From Ignelater luminosus (taxonomy: Eukaryota; Arthropoda; Insecta; Coleoptera; Elateridae): 64,000 nucleotides of DNA. Positions 1-12,400 of this stretch are shown one piece after another. The stretch lies in assembly GCA_011009095.1 (NCBI GenBank), contig VTPC01090572.1, positions 570,174 through 634,173 on the forward strand, read 5' to 3'. Position 1 is the stretch's first letter; each line of letters starts with the position of its first letter. The notes beneath the pieces are model-generated. The model made no database searches and was not told the origin of the DNA. It saw nothing but the letters and a program-made list of their open reading frames with translations. The translations under genes and the position numbers were made by a program.

Positions 1-3
1 TCT

Positions 4-132
4 AAAAACTATGTGGTGTCTTCTTTTTTTGATATCTCTTCGGGAACATGGTCAAAATGGCCGCCGAAGTTTGAAAAAAAGTAACAAAACGAAGTTCGTT
101 GTGGTTGTGCTTTGCATTCCCAGATGTTTATA
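4..132. repeat. dispersed repeat, copy 1
   Basis: About 130 bases are closely repeated in the same orientation at 38120-38254. Both copies share blocks such as CTCTTCGGGAAC, AAAATGGCCGC and GTTCGTTGTGGTT. I do not recognise the element. The copy may extend left of the window. Confidence 0.6.
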
Positions 133-247
133 ATCGGTTTCAGTATTAAAGAACTCAGAGTAGGCTTTGGTTTTACACTTCTGCAGTGCACAACAAACAT
201 GCAGCAAATTCAGGTTCACAACTTAAGAGCGCAAAAATCATTACATA

Positions 248-747
248 CAGTATGTCCAAGATAAGGATGCACAGCATGGGGATCTTGGAAACGGTAAGAG
301 ATACAGCATCGGGCAAATGGGATGAAAGTTGGCTATTTATAGGACCTTTATGTTTACATCATTAGAATCGTGACAACAAGAGCTGTTAAAAACAATTTTC
401 AATTGTTTTTCCGCCTATTTAAAAAATTGAGGTTGATGATGGTTACTCGAAACCGAGACATTCTACAGGAATTTTGTTAGCGTATTTTAATAGAGATCAA
501 AAAGTGACAATGGAAAAGTGGTTTTAGTTTTCCGATATCTCTTCAAATAAAGGAAAGAAAAGAGAATAACGAAAATCGAGAAATCTACTTTTTTTTTAAA
601 TATCTGAAACTATCCAAGATATCTAGATTTTGCAAATGCCAACAAAAAGATCCTATAAATAGCTAACTTTCATTCTATTTAACCGATGCTGCATCTCTTA
701 CCGTTTCCAAGATCCCCGTGCTGTGCATCCTTATCTTAGACACACTG
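248..747. mobile_element. foldback MITE of a Tc1/mariner-like family (CAGTNTGTCC ends)
   Basis: The ends are long inverted repeats. The left end reads CAGTATGTCCAAGATAAGG and the right end is its near reverse complement, ending in CACACTG. TA dinucleotides flank both sides (246-247 and 748-749), as expected for Tc1/mariner insertion. No transposase remains. The right part (350-747) matches the right arm of the longer relative at 29150-30158, and the left arm is cut to about 105 bases, so this is an internal deletion derivative of that element. Confidence 0.75.
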
Positions 748-749
748 TA

Positions 750-1870
750 TATTGGCAATTCATGTTTACCTAAAAATATACATTATTTAGTAACTTTGAG
801 TGAAACTTCAAAGTATATTGTTATACCTTATCTCATTTCTAAATTTCCAATGCATTTCAAATGTTTAGGATATTAGTTGCATGCACTGTTATGCCCCAAA
901 CTTATTTATGTTGGTGTCACTATTTCTAGTTACACAGTTCTCACTAGAAAATCTTCTGTCAAACGAATATCATATGTCAAAATAGGGTTAAAATGCAGTA
1001 AATTCGTTTTTATGTGCAAATCAGTTTGGTTACAGTTAATATTGAAGTAGTAAACACAAAAAGTAAATTTTTATTCCAAATAATAAACAAACAACAAAAG
1101 GTTTTTTTAATGCAAACATTTACCTTTTCTGAATGACAGTCTAACCTCTGATTTTAAATAAAATTATATAAATGAGATAAACGATACAAAAATATCATGT
1201 CAAGGCCTACTATGAATTCTATAATATTGAAACAGATTGTACTTAAAAAAAAGAAAAATCAAGATCTACACTGCGGCGCAATGAGTGTTTGTCTAAAGAA
1301 AGATCGTGTTTCCTTTGCAATTTGTTTAATGTGTAGTAGTAAGAATTTTAGTTTTAGTTTAAATTATCCGAAAACCTTTGCTATTTGAAGGTATCAGACT
1401 ACGCATTATAAGTGTTACATTGTTTTGGGTCTAATTACAAATAATAAATAATCCGGCTCGATAGCAACTAGAAAACGTAGTTCTAATCATTAGTCAGCTT
1501 TAGCACAATGCTTTTTTAAAGCTGGTTACAAAACGTCTGAAACAATACATTTTAGTGATGAATTCGATTTAAACAGCGACGTCACGATTGCAATAGGTTA
1601 AACCAATTCAAATCCAACCTAAAAACATTTTGGGTGTTTACATTGACTATTGCTGTATAATCGTATACTTCATGCTGAATAATCTTTACTGAAGATTTGA
1701 CACTTTGACTAAACGGAGTTTTTCGAGTTTAGGTTAAAGCAAAACAAAGATCAAAAATGGTTCAAACCGTTACATCGTAGCGCCTAGATAATAAATGCAG
1801 TTCAAAAAAAGTTTTCAGTCGTTAAAAAACGACTATTCTTACTCTACTATTAAAAAAAAAGAAAAAGAAC
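750..1870. other. no recognisable gene
   Basis: AT-rich sequence. The only open frames are short and low in complexity. I see no repeat pairing or family motif here. Confidence 0.5.
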
Positions 1871-1874
1871 GCCC

Positions 1875-3255
1875 CCTTACACTTATGCTATGCCTGCGAT
1901 GACTCTATATAGGCCTTATTTTCTTAGCCGTTATCTACCCTATGAGTATAGGCCTCTCTGTAGGTTTTTCCATTTCTGTTTATTTTGAGCGATTTTAACC
2001 TATTTTAGTCCTGCAGTTCGTTTAATGTCGTCTGCCCATCACATCTGAGGACGACCTACGCCTCTGCGTTTTCCGCATTTTACCTTTTGCTTACCTTTGC
2101 CACGTGACCAGCCCAGTGCCATTTCAACTTCACTGCTCTTTTCATCACGTCTTGCATGTCTGTTCTTTCTCTTTACCAAGTATTAGTTTGTGGTCTTCAC
2201 TGTCACTTCTAGGATTTTTCTTTCGATGGCTCTCTGATTAATTCTTAATTTATCGGTGATGGCTTTGGTAAATACCCATGTTTCGGCACCGTAGGTGGTC
2301 ACTGGCAATGTACACTGATTGTATAGGTCTTGTTTCAGTTTCAGAGCGATGTTCATTTGGAATATGTCTTTTAGCTTCGCATAGACTGCCCAGACTACTT
2401 TTATCTTTTAATCGATTTTCATCTATTGGTTTGCTTTTCCGATGGTAATTTTTTGCCCCAAGTACTTGTAGTCGTCTACCTTTCTTACAGCTTCATTATC
2501 TACTATTAATTATTGATCCTGTATTGTCTTCTTGATTTATCATTTACTTTGTTTTACTTTTGTTCATTTTTAGACCAAAACTTTCTGAAGCTTGTTTTAT
2601 ATCTTGCATTAGGGATGTTAGCTCTTCTTTTGATTTGGCAAAGACTACAATATCGTCGGCGGACCTAAGGTGATGTGAGTATTCACCTGATATATTGATT
2701 CCTCGTTCATTCCATTCGATTTTCTTGAGTGCAATAATTTAGGTGTTAAATTATCTCCCTGTTGCCCTCCTCTTCTCAGCTCCACCGTGTAGTTGGATTT
2801 GCATTGTTGCTTGTTGATAAATCTTTTCAATCATTTTGATGTAGCGACTGTATTTGGGCGTTCCGTAAAGCTTTGGTCACCGTCCAAATTCTTATCCTTT
2901 CTAAAGCCTTTGAAAGCCACCCATAATGGTATTCTATATTCTGTGACTCTTTCGATCAATATTCTCATTGTCTACAGGTGTTCCATAGTGCTATATCCGT
3001 TCCGAAAGCCTGCCTGTTCGATCGGTTGGTAGAAGTCAAGCTTGAGTGTTAATCTGTTTGTTATGATTTTAAAGAACAATTTATAGAGTTGCGATAGAAG
3101 GCTGATTGGCAGATCTTCTTGGTCTCCTTTTTTGTAAATTAGTGTTACTAGGGCATTGGACCATTCTGTTGGGATTTCTCCATTTTTAAGACTTCTATTA
3201 AGCAATCTTACCAGTTTGTGCAGCAGTGTCTCGCTACTTTTTTTCACCATAAGAA
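1875..3255 (-). pseudogene. RTE-like LINE, reverse transcriptase relic
   Basis: Minus-strand translation gives reverse transcriptase blocks of the RTE type in the right order. Fingers: IPTEW, then LIYKKGD, then PISLLSQLYKLF, then EQAGFRNGYST (3250 down to 2972). The catalytic block SADDIVVFA is at 2663-2640. The C-terminal region has YGAETWVFT, LRINQRAIERK and, nearest the 3' end, a GHVAK-like and WADDIKRTAG-like stretch ending near 1900. The order places the 5' side at the right. Stops and frame changes occur between blocks and several residues are missing after LIYKKGDQEDL, so it is dead. It is truncated before the fingers, so no endonuclease is present. The clade (RTE/BovB) is assigned from the QxGFRxGxST and ETWxL style motifs. 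Confidence 0.8.
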
Positions 3256-3259
3256 TAAG

Positions 3260-4795
3260 ATATTCGAGAGCACGAGATATCTTTCCACAATCCTCCTATT
3301 GATCTTTTTTGCATTATACAATCAAATCCGATTTTCAGGTACAAGGAGTGCTTTTTCAAAAAAAGGGCGTATTACACTTTTTACATATCTTTATCTTCTC
3401 TTTACTACGGTTAAGGTTTCGAGTCGCAAGAAATTTAAAAATTTCTCATCTCGAAAGTTCCTCCTGCCATTTTAATCGAATTTAGAGCCAGAATGGAACA
3501 GAATTGAGAGAGCTACGTGTTGAATCCATCATCCGAAAATAATGCCTCTAGAAGCGATAAAATGGATAGAGGGGGAACGGCACTTCCCTAGGTTTCGACG
3601 TCTTTTTGGTGGAAAGATTTGGAACTTGCTTACAAAACCACGTACAGGTCACTAAAGTAGGTTTACTGCAAGAGATTCGTTTTTCTGCTTCTCCGTTCCA
3701 GAGCCGTATTTGCACCATTTTCAGTTTTTTCGCGTTTTCGACCTGGAAGATGATCTTTGGGAAAAAAGTGTACTGAACCTTTTTTGTTCCTCATTACACA
3801 ACGCACCAAAGTTCTAAAACTCGGATAACCGCCCCATAAAGGTCCAAAAAGGAAACAAAATACGTTTTTTCCAACCGACCCCAAAAAACGAGGGGAGCTA
3901 CTGGTACCCACCTAAGCTTGTTGTCTTAATGATGCTCTTTAGTTTAAAAAAGATCCCAGCTTGGTCTGTCCATAATTAACCGAGTTACAATTTTTTTAAG
4001 TGGGCGTCTCGGCTTGCCATGGAGAAAAGTGCGGAGTTAATCGAACCGAGTCGGGTTTTTTCGAGTTGGTAGATAAACACTCCTAGAACACAAATCTCGA
4101 ATATTATGTTGATCAGACTATCCGGGCGGTTTTGGGGGGGGGGGGATTGTAAAGTTTGTAGATTACTCAAACTGTTTCTTGGAAAGCTTGGGAATTTTTT
4201 GGTTTTTCGCCGGACATTCTCTTCTATCTCGCCATAATGATTGCGAAGCTACGTCGACCGGCAAAAGCCACACTCCCGTAGCCCTTATAGTTTCTGAGCT
4301 CTCTAGCGGCCGAATCGTAAGAAGTGCAGTTTGAGCGATATCTTTGCAAAACCCCACCATGATACCCCTACGGAAGCCTATAGGTTCAAACATAAAACTG
4401 GTCTCAATTGATTTTGCTGATTTTTGCCGCTAGGTGTCACCGTGTTCACCCGTTTCCCAGTTATCCCGATTCTTTGTTTTCAAGAAGGACAAAATTTCTA
4501 ACTTTAACCTCTCCTTGCTCCCCTCCTATTTGACATTTAATGAAAAGCCCGCTACGACCGGCCTAGTTATTATTGTTATCTACTATTTAAAATTCTTTTT
4601 TTGAAAATTTTCTTTACACGATTTTATTGACTTTTACAACTTTTTTATATCATGAATAATAACAACTAAAGAAATTATATCACACTAGATTACTAGATGG
4701 ATATCAGTTTTAAATCTCAACATACATAGAATTACACAGTTAATTGGAAATTTTGGGAAATCGCAGTATTTCTTTTTAACTTTGTTAATTAAAAA
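3260..4795. other. no recognisable gene; G12 run
   Basis: Moderately GC-richer sequence holds two open frames on the minus strand (3663-3911 and 4163-4393) that match nothing I know. A run of twelve G lies at 4134-4145. Phrases such as CTCGGATAACCG suggest old repeats, but I find no partner in the window. Confidence 0.4.
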
Positions 4796-4799
4796 ATAG

Positions 4800-5445
4800 T
4801 AGGCTATTAGAAAATGTTAAATACAAGTGAAACCAAACAAAACAAAACAGAAACATCAAAAACGTCAAATTCCCAGCCCCGTTATTTTTAATTAAAGCTT
4901 TACTAGAACAAATACCCATTGCGCCGCCGTCTAGATTTTGATTTTTTTTTTCTTTGAAATAGAACTTGTTCTTTTGTTGTTTTTTTGTTCAACTCTTTGT
5001 TCTCAAAAAAAATTTCCATGGCCTGCTGTTTTTGAAATGAGTAGAGAAGGAACAACAGGTTGTAACTGAGTAATTAATCGGAATAATACCAACAAACTCT
5101 ATATGTATATTGGAAAAGCTTAGAAAACAAACAAAGGGCAACTTCCATTTGAAAAAATATAGACTTGCTTTTTGTCTAAACTTTGCTCCATTTTTTTTTA
5201 ATAACCGAGTTACGGACGATTGTTGAAATGAGAAAAAAAATCGAACTCAAGCCCGTAATTCGAAAAAACAATCATTTTGTTTGTAGCTGCATTAATAACA
5301 ATGATAGTAATATTTATAGTTAATACCATCGAATTTGGGATAGAAACGTATGGTATAAGACGTTTATTAGAAGACACTTTTTCAATATTCGTAATAATTA
5401 TAGTCATTTGAAATAACCCACTCGGTCGTCCTTGTATACCTAAAA
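4800..5445. repeat. dispersed repeat, pair with 45850-46510
   Basis: Direct repeat of a second copy near 45.9 kb. Shared blocks in order are ACAGAAACATCAAAAACGTC, then GCCGTCTAGATTTTGATTT, then ACTTGTTC-TTTGTTG-TTTTTTGTTCA. The left copy ends near CGGTCGTCCTTGTATA. There is no coding sequence. The copies have diverged with many small indels, which suggests an old non-autonomous element. Confidence 0.6.
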
Positions 5446-8040
5446 TGAGTGGTTTTCAAATTTTAATGAAGGTCTAAAGAATGTTTGCCCAAAATTTTGT
5501 TTGGTATAGATAATGAAACAAGAGAAATGAATCAGTCTAACAAAATTTATGAAAATATTTAAATTAAACAAACCAATGTAGGGAATGTTTTGTAATTTGT
5601 TTGGTATTGTTTTATATTAATCAACAACAATTAGGTACACTCCTATTAAACTTTGTTTGTCTTGAGGCTGTAGCGAACTGCTAAATCTAAAATTGCGTAT
5701 TATTATTATTATTATTATGCTGTATCATCAGGAGATATATTTTGTATTATGTACCATATTTCGTCTAAAAATCTGAAACTCAATTTCCAGTATAAGGAAT
5801 AACATTATCGTTAAATGGTTAGGAAAACATCTTGAAAAGTTCGCTTTTCTCTGATAGTTTTATCCTCACGAGACGTAGGCGGGTGATAACACGAACCACC
5901 CGGAATCCGATTTTGCGTTGATTGCCCTTACGTTGTAATGTAATCGACTAAACTCCACCCTTTTGTCCTTCCCGTGATTACTGGGCAATAGAGCTAATTG
6001 CTCGGGACGAGTAATTATTCTAATTCAATAAAAAGGAAATTTGAGAAAGGTCTTAGAGCGCGCAACTCCTCAAAAATATTGGAAGGTTGAAAAATGAAAT
6101 ATTTACATAAATAGAGAGATACGCCGTAGCCTTTTTAATGTCAGGAAGAAAAAGAACAAAAATATTCTATTACCCAGAGAGGCCCTAAAAGTTAACATAA
6201 AATTGGAATAACGGATTATCGTGCTGATGTTACAGATTTTCTCCTACACGAAATGAAATTAATTTTCGAAGCTCACAAAATGCAAGACGTGATTTAGGAG
6301 TTTCGAGCAAATTGCGAACTGTTGGAATTATATAAACAGGGACAGTGTGGCGTTGAGTAGAGATTTGGGGATTCGGATGAGACATTGCTCGCCGTGGGGC
6401 TTTTTCGTGTAGCTGTGGATTTTCTTCGGTGGCTTTAACTTCGCTAAATGACAACCCCGGGCGCTTTTCTACTTCGTTCGCGTTTTCCGCCACAGGCGAT
6501 TGTTACAGGATCAAAATTAAAAAAGGAAAAAAGGGAAAAAGGAGAACGGGTTAAACACCAAAACTTTTAAACTTTTTTTATAAAGTTTAATTAGTAATTA
6601 ATGATCATGATGAAGATTGAAGCTAGTGAAACGATAAACTTAAAGGCGTATAAGATAAAAGTCTTCTTTAAAAGTTTAAAATTCAGGTTATCGATGAAAC
6701 TCGGGTTTGTATGCACCAAATTTTAGACAAAATATGGACAAAATGAGCTCTTGTTATTACTTCGGCGAATTGCCGGAATTAAATTACTATAATTTCTACC
6801 TGTAAAGGCGCAGCATCTAATAACATCCGAAGCTTACTACTAGTGAGTACGAAATTGGACAGAAAGGTGTGTTACTTTTTTAAGCGAGATATTTATTTAT
6901 AAAATTTTATTTTATGGAATTGTGTGAATTCTTATTGCTTATCGTCAAGAAATTGTCAAATTTACACTAATTGTCTAGTAAGGCAATTCGGGAAAAAGTC
7001 TTAACCAGACACAAGTGAAACTTCCAATTTCCGACTAAATTTTTTTTAAATACACAGAGCCCTTAAAAAATATTTCCTTTAATCAGGGCCACCTTCCTGG
7101 CAAAAGACCACTCAGGCCCGAGCTTTGTGCGATACGATTTTCGGGGGAGCCCACGGACGCTAATTGCATAGCTTATTCGATATTTTTTTTATAAAGCTGT
7201 ACGAATAAATCTTGAGACGCTCAAATAGTTGGTATTGCTTTCAACTCGGAAGCTTTTTAAGGAAGGATGTATTATTCTGAACACAACACATGCGCTCTCC
7301 ACGTGATCCAATGATGATCTAAACATTACAAATTAGAACTCGGGCCCGTTATAGTTACGGAACATGGGGATTAGAAGAGCCTTCTTAGCATTGCATTACA
7401 GACCAAGATGGAGAATATCCTATAGTACAAATTTTTGAAAATTACGATGGGATATGGTATTATCCAAGTTAAAGAAACACATTCGGATAAACAAATAAAT
7501 AAAATGTTTGCTGATAAATTCTAATTTCGTAAGTTCAATCAAATCTGTGGTCTGATAACAGTGTGCTTACCATATTTCTTGAAAGGTCATCATTCTTTCA
7601 TGTTTCTGAGTTGTCAGCGTTGTTTGTGGTTTTGCAGAGTACTGCATTCTTGTCAGGCCTTTGCTCATGAAGGACTCAGGTTTCTGCAAATATGCAAATT
7701 TCTGTAGACTTTTAGGTTTTTTCAGACTTTCGATCTTTGCAAAATTCTAAATCTTCTTACCAAGCTTCGCACTTTTCTGAGCCTTGGAAATTCTTGCAGG
7801 TCTACAGATTTTTAAAGATACCAGGGCTAGATACCAATTCCAGATGCGTTGGTAGTTATGTCACAAAGTCAGTCTTAATTTCAATCCACCGACTTTTTAG
7901 AAATGTCTTACGATATAGTCTCAAAATGATTTGATTGCCAGTTAAAATTGATTACACACCAAAAACTTATGGGCTTTTCATTATCTATCAAATTAAACTG
8001 CAATCACATCTGCAAATGGCCCCATTTACAGAAGGTGACA
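5446..8040. other. no recognisable gene; ATT microsatellite
   Basis: Contains a TAT/ATT trinucleotide run at about 5695-5718. Short open frames at 6230-6493 (minus, no ATG start) and 7737-7934 (plus) have no family likeness. Nothing else is supported. Confidence 0.4.
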
Positions 8041-8042
8041 CT

Positions 8043-9297
8043 AGAATACACAATTAACTTATTCGTAGAAGTTGCTCTGTTCGCTCTCGCGCACATAACC
8101 TCAAAATCTTAAATGAAACCCCACCACGTTTGATACGTCGCTAGAAAGGAAACAACAAAAGCAACCTTTGTCTAAAAACAAAATCTAAATCGTCCTACCG
8201 GATCGAAAGTTATAGCACAAAACTTTTCGCGTTTTAGTTAGAATTTAAATCGCGTTAGCTAAGTAAATAAATGAATTCCAATTGTTTTGGCGCTTATTTG
8301 GAATACAAAACGTACGCATTCCTAATTGATTATTGTAAATTAAACTGTCAATAGAAGATAAAAACAAAAGTGAAGGGACAACACGAAATAAGCAATTTTC
8401 GAAAGCATTTGGTCGTATTATGAGCTTTCTATTAAATTTAATAGACGTGTATTAAAAAAAATGAGATGATAGCCTTATGCAATTTTTTAGTTTAAGATGG
8501 AGAGTGCTAGTGGTTACCATGGAACTTGTCAGATATTTATTTTAATCGATTGCTTAATAAATAAATCGCTCATAATACAGTCCAATACCTAAACGTAGCA
8601 ATTCGCCTTATGTAACGCAAACATGCGAAGCTGCACTAGTTTTTTTAAAATCTAAAGTACATATTAAAACAATCAAGATGCGACAATCGCAAAGAATATG
8701 ATTTACCTTTGTTGTTATACAGGGTGTTTTGAAGATGACTTCAAATACTTGGCAGGTGAATTCCTCGACGAAAATTAAGCCTTTATATTATCTTTTTCCT
8801 AATCTGCACCGTTTCTGAGCTACAGGGCGTCAAAGTTTCATTTCGAATTTCTTGTTTTTTCAATATCTCAAGAACAAAATTAAATGTAGGGATGAAATTG
8901 TTTTCGCGTTTGTTACTCAAAAGTTTTCTACCTTTAAAGAGTTGCACATATTTGATTGTTTCTTTTGTTAGTGTTTTGATTTTCTATTGACAGTTCAATT
9001 TAAATTATTCAATTGAAAATGCTTGCGTTCATCTGTTTCGTATGCGAGATAAGCACCAAAACAATTGAAATGGCTCTCTTTACTTAGCTAACGCGATTTA
9101 AGGTCAGCACTAAAACGAGACGTTGTGTAACTTTTGATCTAGTAGGCTCTTTAAATTCTGTTTTCACCAAACGTTTGCTGTTGTTATTCTTTTTCTAACG
9201 ATGTATCACAAGTAGTGGGATGTCATTTAAGATCTTGAGGTTGTTGTGCGAGAGCGAACACAGCAACCCTATGATTGACTTAATTAATTATGTATTT
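8043..9297. mobile_element. foldback element with ~330-bp inverted arms
   Basis: The left arm (8043-8375) and right arm (8955-9297) are inverted copies. Shared blocks include TGTTCGCTCTCGC, CCTCA-ATCTTAAATGA, AAATCGCGTTAGCTAAGTAA, CAATTGTTTTGG and AACTGTCAATAGAA. Identity is roughly 75% by eye. The ~580-bp loop holds a unit starting TACAGGGTGTTTTG at 8719, a motif seen at several repeat ends in this window. No open frame for a transposase is present, so it is non-autonomous. Confidence 0.7.
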
Positions 9298-9443
9298 TAA
9301 TGTACCCCCCTCCCCCCGCAATTGGATTGACGTGTTTTTTCTTATTTTGATATTTTCATTTGTTTGATTATTTTAAAGTGAACACACCTCATCGCACTTC
9401 GCTCTCCATTAACCTTCTTCACAGCTATATGTTATGCTAGGAG

Positions 9444-12400
9444 TAGGGCTGGGCGATTACGAATTTTAATAATCGATAATCGATTATTTCGATTAATCGG
9501 TTTTTCGATTCGAAATAATCGATTAGTCGGATAATCGAAATAATCGATTATTTGTTTGAATAATTGAATAGTCGATTAATTGGATAATCAATTAATTGAA
9601 TAGTTGGGTAATTGATTAATCGATTACTCAAGATGATAAAGGAATAATCGAGTAATCTTGAAATCAGCACCTAATGTATTATACAGATAATTGACTAGCA
9701 AATAATCAGTTGTTAAACGCTCCATGAACTCAAATAGGAATCACTAACGTGCCATTAAGAAACCCAATCTGCGTAACCTACGATGTGAGAAACTTAGAGC
9801 CCCGCACGGGCCAAGATTTTCAGGCTCGGCCCGATTGGAGATAAACTTGACGCGGCCCGAAAAGTACAAGATCCGAACAGCCCAACAGACCCTAACGGCT
9901 TGACAGACTCTAGAGCTCGATAGACCTGACAAGCCCGAACAGCCCGGCAGCTGATAAATTTTTAAACTGAGGCCCAGCCTGGCCTGCAACCACGGTTTGG
10001 GGTGGGCCGCGCAGATATCCGACCAAGAAACCCGTCTTACGGTGCTGTACGAAAATCCTCTTTGGTTCAGTACGAAAATAATGCTTGTCTGGGTCAACAC
10101 GAAAATCAGGTCTGTCTGAGTCAGTACGACAATCCTCCGGTGCGGTTCAGTACGAAAATGGTCTGCTTTGAATCAGCGGCCTAAGCGAGCCGACAAGCCC
10201 GAGAGACTCGAACAGTCCGACAGACCCTAACGGTGCGATTGACCGGACGTAGGCCTGAAAATCCCGATTAATTTTTAAACCGTCCTACAGTGCAGTACGA
10301 AAATTCTTCTCTTCGATTGAGTATGAAAATAATGCTTGTTGGAGTTAGTACAACATCGTCCGATACGAAAATAGTCCGTCCGAGTTAGTATCAGAAAGTT
10401 CTCAGTTCGCTTAATCATTTGCTTTGGATCAGTACAAAGATAACGGGCCGAAAAGCCCGACCGACTCAACAGGTTCGAACGGCCCGAGAGTCTCAAATGG
10501 CTCGACAGTCCAAGAGACCCTAACAATCCGACAGACATTATAATGGTCAGACAGGGCTAAACAACTTGATTAACCGGACGTACGCCAAAAAACCCGATAA
10601 ATTTTTAAACTGAGGCCCGACCTGACTTGAACCCGAGCTTCGAGCTGCCTAAAAAGACTAGAAAATCCCTCCCTTGCATACGTCTATTGTCGACGCTTTA
10701 TTTATTTTTTGTACCAGGTATTCATTGCTTTTAAATTGATAGTAAATTAACTAAACCTAAATTGGTATTGAAAGATAGATATTAGTATGAAAACTAAAAA
10801 TTGATCCTGGAAATAGTTTAAATAAACCAAAATTAATTTTTGCAATTGCTTTTCACTTGTTTTTGTCAGCATTTACCTTGACCTTGACGGATGACATCTT
10901 AATTATTCAAGGTTAATTAATTTAGTTCATTTCTACCTATAATAACAGTATTACTAATTTTCGTAACCCAAAAAAGTCTTAATATAGGAGAAAAACACGA
11001 TTGTCGCGACCCCCAATTAAAAAAACTAATTTAAAGGTGATCATCGGATATCACACTGTAACTAGAGCAGTAAAACATATCGTCAGAAACCACAATAAAT
11101 GTTAAGAATCTTTAGATTTGGAGATTTATAGCCACTTCCGGCAACATTGTTTCTAGGTGATGATCACCTCTTTTTCCGCTACTTTGGCGAAATTTAGCGC
11201 CATTTCTCGGTTGATAATTTTCTTCTATTAAATGAACATCCAGTATTTGTCACATTGACAATTTAAAAACACAGTCCGAGCTAGTTCAGAAAAATCCCGG
11301 AAAATATGCGAACTAATTCCAATAACAAACGACGTCGACCAATCAGAAACGTAATTTTACTTGAGTGCAGTAACTGACAAAAAGTTCTTTCTATGTTTTA
11401 ATTGACACTTCCGCTTTCGTTATTGTTTATTTCACTTTTAAAAATATATCAGTAGGCATAGTTATTTAACCCATCACAGTGGCATATTTATGGGGAAGGT
11501 CCTAAGAGTCTGAACCCTCCACGGTAGTCAAAAAGATAGTAATAACAATAGAAAAATAATACTCCAACAAATATAAAATTTTATGTAAAAGCATTTTCAT
11601 TTTTCTGCATTGAAATTCCGCCAATTACCTTTCCTTTTTAAGAAACTTTGAACCGGTTTCTGCTTTCGTCATTAAACTTAAAATGTCTTACTTCTGTAAA
11701 TATTTAAAGAAGCTTTAGTAGTTAGTAGGATAGTAGAACCCGGGCCTTTATATTTAAGAAATCTTTTCTAAGAAAACAGGTCTCCTCCTAGACAAGTTAT
11801 GTAAGTACGCCACTGACTCATCAATACTCTTTCGTAGACGGAGAAAAAAACTACCAGTTAATTCTGCAACTAGAGGTATAAGCAGAAATTGTGGTAAGTT
11901 ACGACGTTGTGGCGAGTAAAACCAGGAAAAGTGGCTTTAATGCCCGTGGAGACTAAAAGGTTATGCACACAGTAGCCCAAACGGCGGAGAAGGGAGGGAT
12001 TTACAGAGTAACCTACCGTAAATTGAATTCAGAACTCAATTGATACCCAGTCTCGGCGGAAAACTTCACTAGGCTTGGACTCGATGCAGGAGGATTCTTT
12101 CCCCAGTTTACTTAATTTAAACGGCTGGCGGAATAGTCAATGACCCTCAAGTACTCTTATGCGTGAAACAACGTGCGAAAAATGTTTTTTCATTCGCTCA
12201 TTCACAAAACATTGTTTAAGTACAAGAAAGCTGATATACGCTTTTGCACCCAATTTCAAAAAGCTATTAACAAAATGTTCACTGTTGCCAGTTGAGTTTT
12301 AAGACGAAATAATTATTAAGCGACAGTTCTTCAGTAACCAAAAGTTTGTTGTCTTCCAGTATCAGTAATATTTAATAGGCCTTTAAAACGAGAACAAAGG

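Noticed and set aside
6230..6493. Minus-strand 87-codon open frame rich in charged residues
   Set aside because: It opens with GTG rather than ATG, has no recognised domain and no splice context. It could be a chance frame in a slightly GC-richer stretch.
9744..10538. Open frames in the GC-rich block that could be taken for a captured gene
   Set aside because: They follow the same short repeats and have no domain.
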